A stretch of DNA of 58,655 nucleotides from Symsagittifera roscoffensis (lineage: Eukaryota > Xenacoelomorpha > Acoela > Convolutidae): contig NC_087068.1 in the NCBI RefSeq assembly GCF_963678635.1, positions 5,717,382 to 5,776,036 of the forward strand, written 5' to 3'. Position numbers and translations under genes: made by a program. Numbering within the stretch: the stretch's first letter is position 1; each line of letters begins with the position of its first letter. Positions 1-10,136 of the stretch are shown one piece after another. The notes beneath the pieces were generated by a model. The model had not been told where the DNA came from. It saw nothing but the letters and a program-made list of their open reading frames with translations, and did not search any database.

Positions 1-582
1 TTGGTCAGCAGTGTTATTGATGTGGGCACACTTTAAGAGTCGATGAATTTAGTTCAGACTCTTATTTAGGTCGCGGTGATATTTTTTTAGTGCTTTTTTT
101 AGGAAAAGTTTTAAAACTTGTTCAAATTTAATTTTTTGCGGTTTGACTTTTGATTTTTTTGAAGTTCATTTCATTTCCTTCGTTAAAACGAAGACAAACT
201 TCAATTTTGAATAGCAAAACTGTAATTTTTTAAATTGGAGTTTAAATATCAGATTTCCCATTGAATTAAAAGTTTAAACTTTTGATCCAGTTTTCTCAAA
301 TTTGCTGATTTTAATCAAAAAGTGTCAAACCTAGATTGTTTTTACAAATTTTAAGGCTTTATAATTTTTAATCGAAGTTCGAAAGTTGAGTTTTTTTTCA
401 ATTAAAAACAACTCAGTGTTTTTTCTGTATACTTGCGTTCATTGAATCTTTTCCAACTCTCTGTTGGCTATGTTCAAGAAGATATAATGCAAGTTTGAGC
501 ATTGAGTTTTTTTGCTTGAAATATCAGAAGTCACTGAGGATGGTCCCTTTCACTTTGCAACGGCAGAAGTTCCTGGGAGCAT
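1..582 (+). repeat. 582-bp exact direct repeat, copy 1 (upstream of DYM exon 1)
   Basis: This segment recurs at 2964-3545 with no difference that I can find and a constant offset of 2963, so there are no indels. It covers the sequence just before the first DYM exon, probably promoter and 5' leader, and may extend beyond the window start. Copy 2 lies inside DYM intron 1 and runs directly into Penelope-like sequence. Confidence 0.95.
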
Positions 583-721
583 ACTTTCTCTTTCAGTTGC
601 GGAGATGTTCAAGTCCTGGTAGCGTTCGAAATTGGTGAAATTGATCGCAATCAGCTTTGACTGCTTATTAAAACGTAATTTTTTTTATTTAAGAAAGCTG
701 TATGAAGCTCTAAATATCCGG

Positions 722-992
722 ATGGATACTCAGAATCTTGAGAATGTTGTTGCGAAGCTGAGTAGCATTGACTCAATTAATAACTTGGAAAGTCTTTGGG
801 ATGATTTTATAGAAATGTCAAAGCAAATTTTTGATGTGTTTCTCTCCCGGAATCAAGAAGAAGAAATTGATAGACTTTTAGCTCCGCTATTCAAACAGTT
901 CATCGTCAAAAACTGCTCCTCGACCAACTTGTACACCTTGGTTAAACTCTGTATGGAAAAAGGCGACGAAATCAAACAGACATCGATCTCAA
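722..992 (+). CDS. DYM: DYM exon 1 (residues 1-90)
   Basis: The start is placed at the ATG at 722, from which VVAKLSSIDSINNLESLWDDFI aligns in spirit with the dymeclin N terminus (quoted here only as the region of residues 9-30). The exon ends at A|GTGAGT, with GT at 993, leaving one base (phase 1). The frame is open upstream to about 632, and an AG after a T-rich run at 692-693 could be an acceptor for an upstream exon, so the true first exon is not settled. The last third of the exon is duplicated downstream. Confidence 0.75.
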
Positions 993-3900
993 GTGAGTAT
1001 TTTAATCAGATTCTTTGCTTAAATGAACCCGTTTTGTTGTTTGAAAGGCTAGAAAATTAAGTCAAATATGGGATAGATAGGAAAGTTTTTAAATTCTATC
1101 ATCAAAGGCCTATGGGACCCCCGAAATTCTTGATTTAAAAACTGCTCCTCGACCAATCTGTACACACTGGTTAAACTCTGTATGGAAAAAGGCGACGAAA
1201 TCAAACAGACATCGATCTCAAGTGTGTATTTTAATGAGATTCTTTGTTTAAATGAACCCGTTTCAACCCGTTTTGTTGTTTGAAAGGCTAGAAAATTAAG
1301 TCAAATATTGGATAGTTAGGAAAGGTTTCAAATTCTATCATCAAAGGGCTATGGGACCCCCGAAATTCATGATTCCACTATCATTAATGGATATATATAA
1401 AGAGCTTGCAAACCCGTTTGGTCAGATCTATTAGATTTGCTACTCTGATACTTTTTAAATGAGCTTGCTGCTTTTAACGTTCCTTCTATGCCAAGCAATT
1501 CAATATTACAGAGGTTTGATTAGCTCTGACTGTGTTAGCCTAATTAAACGCTCTCAATTTGGCTTTTGTTAGACGGTTAGGTCTCATGGCGGAGCTGTTC
1601 ACGCGTGTGACTGTATCTGGTTGTACCTCATTCGAATACCCTGGTCCGCGATTTGTCTGACGCCATGCTTTTCAAAATAGGAATTCTTATGAACTTATTT
1701 ACATTATTCACTCGTCTAATAGTAGTTTTGTAACCATTAAATTAATTGAAAATCCACGTGGAGGTAATCGAGCTGTAATTTTGTTTCGCGGTTTGATTTT
1801 ATATTGTTTTTTGAATTCAGTTCTTTTTTAAAAGGAAGTCAAACATCACTATCGAAAGGCAAAAGTGAAAATGTCACGAAAGCTTGATCCACTTCTCGGA
1901 GAGTTTAAATATCAGATTTCCCAGTGAATTAAAAATTTTAACTATTGATCCGGTGTTCCCAAATTGGGTCGTTGTAACCAAAAAGTGTCAAACAAATTGT
2001 TCTAAAAACTCGAAGAGCTTGTAAGGTTATCTATTTTTTCTTAAGATTTAGAAGTTAATCCAGTATTTCTGTTTTCTTGCGGTCAATGTCTTTTTTCCAA
2101 TTGTCCATGGGATATGTTCTTAGTTGCCCGCGGTGTTCAGGTTGTTTTCCAGATCTGTTTGTCAACGTTCGACTAGTTTAGACCAATTTAGTTATCTTCA
2201 AATTGTTCGCATAAGAATTGTGATTGGAATAACGACATTTTTTCGCAAATGGCCGACTGGCACATCATTCCAATCTTTTCACTTTTCTTTCCGATCGGCC
2301 TAATGCATACATCAGATTTGGAAGACGATTGGCCCAAACATCTCTCAGTGCAAGATAGCCCAAAATGCTAGCTGCTTCTTAATAAAGGACGTTAAAAAAT
2401 ATGTAGACAAAATAGTATGTATACTTTTTCTATTATACAGCTTCTATTATTTTCACTGCGAGAGTAGGTACGTTGTTATTTGGAATTAGTTCTTACCTTT
2501 ATATTGTTTTTCTTACAAATATGTAGGAAACTGAGCTTGCTTTATTGTTGAACCTCAAAACCTACGAACTTTTTTAGTCTAGTGGTAAAGCGCGTGCCTT
2601 GGGCTTCTTAGGTCTGGGGTATTATTTTTGTCGGGACCTTGTTTTTTTGTCGATAGACCTTGATATGATTTTTATTCTGGGAAAATTTGAAAAGAGTTGT
2701 TTACTGGGAAGCGGAAAATTATTGGTCCGGGTTTGTGAGCTTAATTTCCTATGCATGGAAATTTCTTTTGATTCAAATTACTTTGCCTTTGTCCCAGAGT
2801 TTTATGGCTGGAAGTTCTTTCTGGTTATAAGTTGTTTTTCTTGTGCCATTTAAACATTAATTTCTTTTTCAGTGCTGATGTTGGCTATTTTACAGAAAGT
2901 ACTTCTACGGTACACAAGGTAGCATATCTTGTTTTTTAAATATGGATAAGAGAATACCAGCTGTTGGTCAGCAGTGTTATTGATGTGGGCACACTTTAAG
3001 AGTCGATGAATTTAGTTCAGACTCTTATTTAGGTCGCGGTGATATTTTTTTAGTGCTTTTTTTAGGAAAAGTTTTAAAACTTGTTCAAATTTAATTTTTT
3101 GCGGTTTGACTTTTGATTTTTTTGAAGTTCATTTCATTTCCTTCGTTAAAACGAAGACAAACTTCAATTTTGAATAGCAAAACTGTAATTTTTTAAATTG
3201 GAGTTTAAATATCAGATTTCCCATTGAATTAAAAGTTTAAACTTTTGATCCAGTTTTCTCAAATTTGCTGATTTTAATCAAAAAGTGTCAAACCTAGATT
3301 GTTTTTACAAATTTTAAGGCTTTATAATTTTTAATCGAAGTTCGAAAGTTGAGTTTTTTTTCAATTAAAAACAACTCAGTGTTTTTTCTGTATACTTGCG
3401 TTCATTGAATCTTTTCCAACTCTCTGTTGGCTATGTTCAAGAAGATATAATGCAAGTTTGAGCATTGAGTTTTTTTGCTTGAAATATCAGAAGTCACTGA
3501 GGATGGTCCCTTTCACTTTGCAACGGCAGAAGTTCCTGGGAGCATGCTTGGCCAATGAATTGATACCAATTTTTTGAAGTTTAGAAGACCTGAAGCAGCC
3601 GCTTTCTTTGAACGTACACTTGTTCAAAACTATCAGAGGAGGCTTCTTTGCAGGGAATTGATAGAAGCGATCAATTGACCAAAGCAACTCGCACTGAATT
3701 GAGATAACATATAGAAAGCGCGTTTTGCTTTTCCATTGATTGTCACAGTCGCTCCGCTCCGGTAACCAGAGTGTTTCTTCAATCAATGTGTATTGTGATT
3801 AACGAGATAAGAAGCAGACACTCGATGAAGCTTTAAAAACTGTGAGAAACAAGGTAGTGTAGTACGACCAGTAGGGAGCAGTCTTTTGTCCATGGAAACA

Positions 3901-6900
3901 AATCGCCCGCTTCGCGACAAATTTAACCAAAATCACTTTCTCGCCAATTTCGACTCATCGGGGTAACTCAGGGACAATTGAAAGACCTGCAAAAGTATTC
4001 AGTTATTGAAATCTAACATATTGAAAGCAGTTCTATTTGACAGGCTCTGGGAATTGCTTGATGGGTGAGGTTGACTATAACACCAGACTGCGTGATATCC
4101 TCAAGGCTGGACAATTTGAAAAGGCACGTGTGCCAACAAAAGAGAAGGCCTTTGCAATAAGGGTCGAGAAACAGTTTAGCAAGGAATTATTGTTTCTGCT
4201 GAATTCGCCCCGGGTCTTGTAAGCTTTTACACGTTTGTCTGGTTTGACGACGGTTCATAGGCTTCAGACACCGTTGAGGACAGTTTTATATTTGCATAGT
4301 AGTTGTTATGCTCCTTTGAACACGAGTTTGCAGACGTCGAGGGGTGCAATATGGAATCTTTGACTGCTGAAATGAATAAGCTTTGGTGCGAAGCCAAACT
4401 TGACTAAGACTAGGAAGTGATCTTAATGGATGTGAAGAGTTTATACACAAAGGTAGCAGTGTTGAAGTACAAAGTGTTTTACCTGGAAGACAAACCGCCC
4501 ATAAGAATTCTTATTTTATGCAGCGTATGAGGCTGGTGTGTGCAACTGGAAGTTGTTCCTCAATCTGCTCCTCAAAATGCTGTATGCAGTCATAGGTTTA
4601 GTCGGAACTGTACTTCTCTTTAAGCAAAGACAAGATGTACTAGCGAGTTCCAGGACACTTGTTCTGTGGTTGCAGATCATCCGTTAGCTCCCCTCAGTGT
4701 CATATTCCTGAAGCTATGGTTTTCGATCAATATGTAGACGACATGATCCGTACAGCCCGTTCTGAAAAGATTGATAATTCATCAAGCGAACAGCCTCCAT
4801 CCAGCTTTTGAATTCTTCGATACATAATGCTATTCCGTTTCTAGGTATAATGGTAACAAGAACATCAGAAGGTACCATCAAGAAATCGCGGTAACAGAAG
4901 CCAACTGATTATGGTCTTTTGTTGCATGCGCCCCCACACAATAAAAGACAAGTATTGGACAGGATACTGTTGACAGATTGAACAGTATATCGGAATTGAG
5001 CAGTTTTCCAGTTGCATTGGAGAAGGGGAAACTGGCCTGGGAGAACAAGTAGTACCCACCTAATTTCTATGATCCAGTTGCTAATGAAGTCATCAACGAG
5101 CGGCACGGTGACACTCAGGAAAACGGTAAATCTAAAAAAGATAATTAGGAACACAAACTTGGTCTTGTAGTACAGGACATAGCTCCCATAAACTTGCAAC
5201 AAGTATCCGCAGTATTGTCCCGAAAACCGCCAGAAAATAAACAGCCTTACCGTTTCTCAAAACGCCAATTCCGGGCTAACTCTAAAGCCGATTCGTCTAT
5301 GAAGTGCTTTGTCATGGATGCGGGTTCAACAATTTTTGCAAAACCAGTTGGCATTTGACGTCAAGACATGAAGAGCTTTCGAGACCGGAATGCCCAGTCT
5401 GTAATCAATTTAGAGAATGCATTGGGCACGCAGAGGACTTAAGAGCGAAAGTTATCAACTCTGACTCTGGTGAAATTTTTACGTTAGAATCTCTCTATAT
5501 CGCCAGGCGCAAGCCGAGACTAAACGCACGCGCGAAGAGTACAGAAGCAGACAGCTGACACTGAGGCTGTGACCATAATTGGATTTCCTTGGTCCTAGAG
5601 TTTTCTGACTGGAAGTACTTTGACTACGCATATGTTCCTTTTTTATTTTTCGCTTGAATGGTATCGGCTAATGTGATATCGGCTTTGTCGCTTTATGTTG
5701 TTGCTGGAAGTGATAATTGTTCAATTAAAAAAATATTTTAGAGGTGGGGTTTGAAATTTATAAGTTCAAAATGTTTATTGACTATTTTTTTGATGAAATT
5801 AACAAAATTCGGGATCAATATTTGGCGTGTTTTTCTTTTCTCAATATGTTGCATTTCACGAAAGTGGACAGGACAGTATTCTCTTTATGAGTTGCTAATG
5901 CTTTAGCGAGATTATGGAGACTGAGCTTATTCGCCCAAAAGGGGTAATATGTTTTAGCTAACTGAAACTGTTGACCCGGAGTCCGTAACAAAACTTCCTT
6001 TTGTCCTGTTCGGTTAATTGAATATTCCATAGCTAAGCGATGACCAATCGTTGAATTAGTTGATCTTCGGCATCTAACAGTGTTCCTTGTGTGGTGGTCA
6101 GTATATTTTATTTCGTGCTTAAGTTATCTGGTTTGTGTTATCACATATGTCTGGTGATGCTTCACCCACCTGTGCGAAATCAGCCCTCCTCTCTCATTTC
6201 TGGTCTCAGGCGGGCCATCCTCTCGAGATGCAGATGGTATTTTCACGAAAAGCGGTGAATTTAATCATATAATATTGACGCTTTTTTGTCAGTGTTGTTT
6301 CCATACGTTTGGTGCTTGCATCGGAACTTGCCGGTGTGCCACTAATAATCCTCGCTAGTCGGTTGTTCGGATAACCCCTAACATCACTGGTAGAGAGAGC
6401 TCTAGCCGTGACATTTTGTATAGTCTTCTGTCGTCCGTGACTTCTCAAGCAATGCTTCATTTATTTCCCGACAAACTAAAAAGTAGTTGATCTCTTTCGC
6501 ATCTTTTTCTTCGTGATTTTAGTGTGCTCGACAAGCGTTAATTGTGTGTCTGTATTTCACGCCCCTTTAATTTATATGTGTTCTAAAAGAATTAATGTTT
6601 TCCATTTTAAATGCGAGTTGTATTTCGCCAACCGTCTCTAATTTTCTAATGTCTAAACCCTCTTGTCTTGTTTTTTGTTTGTGTACGCGAAGTCAAGCTT
6701 CGCGTCTGTATTTGACTTCATTTATCAGCCGTGTTTTGGAATTTGGGTTTGATTTGTTTCTTGTGAGGTAATTGACGTGCGTTTAGATCTGAGTAGAGAA
6801 GCGCCCATACTTGCGAGTGTGCTGTTGGTGTTCCGTCTCATCTGTCGACACTTCGTGGAAAGAATGCCAGTGGAGGCCTTGCAGAGACATCTCTCCCTGT

Positions 6901-8925
6901 GCAATACTATCAGCAGTACTAATACTAATAGCAGTGACAGTAGTAGTGATAGTGCGCCTCCTTCTTCCTCAGATGGAGAGAAGAAGGTGAATGTGGACGG
7001 GGGAGTCCCGAGGACATCAAACAAATCTAATAAGAAGAACCAGGGGCTGAGAATCGATTCGGGGGTGGATTCGAAGCTGTGTCACACTCTCTTCTCCATC
7101 ATCTGCAAGATACCTCTTAGGTCCGTAAATTCTTTGCTAAGCTTTATATAACACGAGGGGTTAAACTCTCTACGATTTTTCTCCCCATTATTTCAGTCAA
7201 AATCAGTGGATTTCAGACACTGCCAAACATAGGTTTTCATTGTCAAACATAGACAAAAAAATTAACAATCAATAGTTGCCACAGTTTTTGACATTGCCTA
7301 GCATAAACAAACTCTATTCTAATTGTCTCACTTATTTCTTCCCTTATTTTTTAACTTGTTCTAGCAACAGCACTATTTCTCTCCACAACGAAGCAGTTTC
7401 AACTCTGATAGTTCTTCTGAGCAGCAAAATGTACGACGAGAGAAACGCGAACGAGAATCCATTCTTCATCAACATGATTGTGCGTACCAGCCAATCAGAA
7501 GCGAATATCATCATTAAACGCCTTCTGCAGAACTATCTCTGTCCCATCTCGGAGAAGGACCAGCAAAATGGCGCCACCAAAACGAGCCAAAGCAGTTTCC
7601 AAATGGCCTCCAACTTCTTGAGTTCTCTCTCGCCTTTCAACGACGACCTCAGCAGTCAGTCCTCTCAATTCACTTGCAGTAAACAGTTTTGCGAGAAGAG
7701 CTTGCTATTGGTCGAAATTTTAACCAATCATTGCACGCAACTGTCATTGATGACGGAAAGACATTCGGTCGGAGGAGAGAAATTGGAGCACTACAATCCT
7801 TTCCGAATTGCAATTTCAACATTCGTGGATTTCTCCTTAAGCGCGAATGCGTCTAGTGGTAGTAAGACCATTCTGGGAACAGATCAGACGGCCTCTTTCT
7901 CAATCAGCTTCGATCTACTCTATTTGCGGCTGTGTCAGTTCTTAGACGAAGACCAGGAAACGTTGATGCTCTACATGCTACTGCATAAGAACTCGGCATT
8001 TCTCAATTACGTCATGACACGATCAGATATTGACAAACTATTGCTTCCTCTTTTGAAAGTGCTTTACACTCCGAAAAGTGCGTCTTCCCATCATTTGTAT
8101 ATGATTCTGATTATACTTCTGATTTTGAGCGAGGATACTATTTTGAATCACGTGATGACTGAGATCATGCTGCCACAAGTCACGTGGTTTACTGAGAAGT
8201 TACTCACAGACGTCAGTTTGTCCAGTCTGATGGTTTTGGTGCTACTGCGAACAATTCAAGTGAATATTACTCAGATGAAGGACAAATACCTGCATACTAA
8301 TTGTCTGGCAACTCTGGCTAATATGTCGAACCACTTCCAGAATTTGAACCCCTACTGCTCGCAACGGCTAGTGGCCTTCTGCAATCATCTGACGAAAAAG
8401 CAGACGAAGCTGAATGCGAAGTTGGCCAAGGGTAGCTTTATCAACGACGACGAGGAGGGTGCAGAGAATAATCTGCGCACGGAACTTTCAGTAGTGGAGG
8501 AAATTCTACGCCTTCTGTTGGAAATCATTAACAATGCACTAACCAATCAGTTGGCGTACAACACATCACTAGTACACTGTCTGATATACGATAAGGACAT
8601 GCTGAATTCGATCCGACAAAATCATAACTACCAGGACATAGTTTACAATTTGGATGTGATTGTCAACTTCTACCTGGGAAAATTGAACAGTTCTTCGGAA
8701 CCCTTTTTGATATCAACATGCGATAACATCCTTAACTTCATCAAGGAGAGTAGTAAGACGTTTCCGGTGGCTAATCTTCACAAATTTCCGGAGCTGAAGT
8801 TCAGATACTGCGAAGAAGAAGCGCCAGAAGATTTCTTCATACCCTACATTTGGTCAATTGCGTACAGAAACTCCGGCATATTCTGGAACTTGGAATTCAT
8901 AACTCTGTTCAAATTCACAGTCTGA
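722..8925 (+). CDS. DYM: Dymeclin (DYM), 3 coding exons, 721 aa
   Basis: Dymeclin is a cytosolic protein that associates with the Golgi and supports Golgi organisation and secretion; loss in humans causes Dyggve-Melchior-Clausen syndrome. I join 722-992, 6787-7120 and 7365-8925, which gives 2166 nt (721 codons plus stop) in consistent phases; human DYM is 669 aa. The match to the family runs along the whole length. It is strongest in the C-terminal half, for example the segments around HHLYMILIILLIL, DKYLHTNCLATLANMS, VVEEILRLLLEIINNALTNQ and the tail FPELKF...EEEAPEDFFIPYIWS. A Ser/Asn/Asp-rich low-complexity loop at about residues 130-155 is lineage-specific. The predicted N terminus starts Met-Asp, so it lacks the Gly2 needed for the N-myristoylation known in human dymeclin, unless an unseen upstream exon supplies it. 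The gene is intron-poor compared with vertebrate DYM. Confidence 0.9.
908..1373 (+). repeat. Tandem duplication of the 3' part of DYM exon 1 and its donor
   Basis: 908-1136 is repeated at 1137-1373 with an offset of 229 bp. The copy carries about 82 nt of exon sequence, the splice-donor region and about 140 bp of intron. In the copy the donor reads GTGTGT instead of GTGAGT, and a short TTTCAACCCG stretch is inserted near 1260. There is no evident splice acceptor before the copied exon piece, so it is probably not used. All four exon differences are synonymous (see findings). Confidence 0.92.
1374..2963. other. DYM intron 1, part; contains a diverged third copy of the upstream repeat
   Basis: No coding signal is seen. 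About 1760-2160 is a clearly diverged copy of the 120-480 part of the upstream repeat; shared landmarks are TTTAAATATCAGATTTCCCA and AAAAAGTGTCAAAC in the same order. A tRNA-like head lies near 2571-2636. The rest shows nothing I can name. Confidence 0.6.
2571..2636 (+). repeat. tRNA-like fragment (possible SINE head)
   Basis: It carries an A-box-like TAGTCTAGTGGTAAAGCG followed by TGCCTTGG and AGGTC...GGGG, in the same order as the better tRNA-like sequence at 15597-15666. The B box is decayed (no GGTTCGA), so this is not a working tRNA gene. Confidence 0.35.
2964..3545 (+). repeat. 582-bp exact direct repeat, copy 2 (inside DYM intron 1)
   Basis: Identical over its length to 1-582. Homology stops at AGCAT (3541-3545): copy 1 continues toward DYM exon 1, whereas copy 2 continues into the Penelope-like region. 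Confidence 0.95.
3546..5640 (+). mobile_element. Degenerate Penelope-like retroelement (RT plus GIY-YIG-like tail)
   Basis: Fragments in several frames keep the order expected of a Penelope-like element. They are: DVKSLYTKV near 4430 (a family SLYTN-type motif); a PLAPLSVIF-like block near 4690; the RT catalytic box QYVDDM near 4727-4745; IPFLGI... then KPTDYGLLLH near 4833-4925 (the family's FLD-I and YRKPT-TG block); and KTSWHLTSRHEE near 5340-5380 with LESLYI...KPRLN near 5488-5525, resembling the GIY-YIG endonuclease end. Stops and frameshifts break it throughout, so it is dead. It lies in DYM intron 1 in the sense orientation. An early segment at 4037-4222 is open but unassigned. Element ends were not defined. 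Confidence 0.75.
5641..6786. other. DYM intron 1, remainder
   Basis: No conserved coding frame, repeat family or RNA is recognised here. Short open frames exist on both strands, but they lack the features of genes. Confidence 0.5.
6787..7120 (+). CDS. DYM: DYM exon 2 (residues 91-202)
   Basis: The acceptor is GTTTAG|ATC at 6786/6787. It supplies the two bases that complete the codon left open by exon 1 (A+AT, Asn91). The donor is CTTAG|GTCCGT at 7120/7121. The exon encodes a hydrophobic helix (ILASVLLVFRLICRHF) matching dymeclin's ALFIICCLLKVF region, then the low-complexity Ser/Asn loop, then LCHTLFSIICKIPL. A second possible donor at 7124/7125 (GTCC|GTAAAT) was set aside because it breaks the phase. 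Confidence 0.85.
7121..7364 (+). other. DYM intron 2 (244 bp)
   Basis: It begins GTCCGT and ends in a pyrimidine-rich run and CTAG at 7361-7364. The phase is 2: AG+C makes Ser202. Confidence 0.85.
7365..8925 (+). CDS. DYM: DYM exon 3 (residues 203-721 and stop)
   Basis: This one long exon encodes most of the protein, where vertebrates have many exons. It contains nearly all of the recognisable dymeclin core: HNEAVSTLIVLLSS, the L-Y-LLH-NS block, the HHLYM...LLILSED block, DKYLHTNCLATLANMS, the acidic EIINNALTNQ block and the conserved FFIPYIWS tail. The stop TGA is at 8923-8925. Confidence 0.92.
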
Positions 8926-8931
8926 GATCTT

Positions 8932-8937
8932 AATAAA
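8932..8937 (+). terminator. Candidate DYM polyadenylation signal AATAAA
   Basis: AATAAA lies six bases after the DYM stop codon. That would make a very short 3' UTR, so another site downstream may be used. Confidence 0.4.
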
Positions 8938-9402
8938 CTGTTGACATGACAATTCGAAGTTAAGAATTATTCGGTTAAGGCATCAAAACTGAATTATTGT
9001 AAGCTATGTAAATTTTAAATTTAGAATTTAGCTGTTTGAAATGTTCTCATTCAGTTTTAATTGTTATAGTGGGCGTAAAAAAAGGGTTGGAGGAATAGGA
9101 ATGTTGGTTTTAGAACAAGACCGAAAAAGAAGTAGACTGATAAATTTTTCGTCTGACATGTGTTTTTCAAAATGTTTTTCCTCCCCAACTGTAATGGCTT
9201 TGAATTTGATTTGTATAGAGAATTAATACAACCAGGTCAGTCAAAAGAGCTAATTATGTGTATTTTTTAGAAGAGGAAGTAAGTCAAAAGAGTATTGCGT
9301 AGTTCATAAACTTTAATGACGAAAAAGTTTTATGCGGCATCTCACTACAAATCTTAAGTGTTTCTAGTTAACTAGATGGATATTAACTTGATACTTCAGC
9401 TT
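8938..9402. other. Intergenic sequence
   Basis: No gene or repeat is recognised. Confidence 0.5.
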
Positions 9403-10136
9403 TAACTAAATAAGTGAGTTTTCAGCAAATCAAACAGACTCCTGGAACTTTTTTTCTAACCGCGCCTTGCATTGAACCCCAAATCTAGTTTTTCAAGCAA
9501 AATGTTGAAATTTTAATATAAAAAAGCGAAATGAAAGCTTCGTTCATGCAAAAACGAAAAATGAGAAGAGCGAGGTTTCTTTCAGGGAAAAAAAGCATAG
9601 ACTGGTTGCCCTAAATATGTTTAATTAGCTTGCTTCTAATCAATTTTTGATGCGGCATAGCTCTAACTAATTAAGTGAGTTTTCAGCAAATCAAACAGAC
9701 TCATGTAACTTTTTTTGGATCTACTTAACAATTGCCCCCCCCCCCTTTTCTGGGGCAATTGTTAAGTAGATTAAAATAAGGCACTTTCGACCAATCAGAA
9801 TGCAGCAAAATTCTAATTCTCAATAGAAAGCTCAGTGCTAATTTACTGCTTTTATTAATAGGGGTGGCAATTCTTAAGTAGATACCAAAGGGGGGGGGGG
9901 GCAAATGTTAAGTAGATCCCTTTTTTTCTAACCGCGCCTTGCATTGAATCCCAAATCTAGTTTTTCAAGCAAAATGTTGAAATTTTAATATAAAAAAGCG
10001 AAATGAAAGCTTCGTTCATGCAAAAACGGAAAATGAGAAGAGCGAGGTTTTTTTCAGGGAAAAAAGCATAGACTGGTTTCCCTAAATATGTTTAATTAGC
10101 TTGCTTCTAATCAATTTTTGATGCGGGATAGCACAC
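9403..10136 (+). repeat. Tandem duplication of a ~261-bp segment
   Basis: 9403-9663 is repeated from 9664. The second copy is lengthened by 211 bp because a transposon and its target duplication interrupt it at 9717-9919. Shared landmarks are GTGAGTTTTCAGCAAATC, CCGCGCCTTGCATTGAA and AAAGCTTCGTTCATGC. Differences are few point changes. Confidence 0.92.
9717..9919. mobile_element. 203-bp MITE with 8-bp target duplication (hAT-like)
   Basis: Terminal inverted repeats read GGATCTACTTAACAATTGCC at the left and GCAAATGTTAAGTAGATCC at the right, each followed inward by a C/G homopolymer of about 11-13. The flanks are CTTTTTTT on both sides. The paralogous copy at about 9448-9455 has a single CTTTTTTT, so the insertion created an 8-bp duplication, which is the hAT hallmark. 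Two internal copies of the end motif (near 9752-9771 and 9867-9888) make hairpins. No coding capacity. Confidence 0.88.

Noticed and set aside
2599-2853. 84-codon open frame in DYM intron 1
   Set aside because: No homology, rich in Phe and Leu as expected from AT-rich intron, and overlaps a decayed tRNA-like sequence.
7121-7130. Alternative DYM donor GTCC|GTAAAT at 7124/7125
   Set aside because: It leaves phase 0, incompatible with the exon-3 acceptors at 7365 or 7371.
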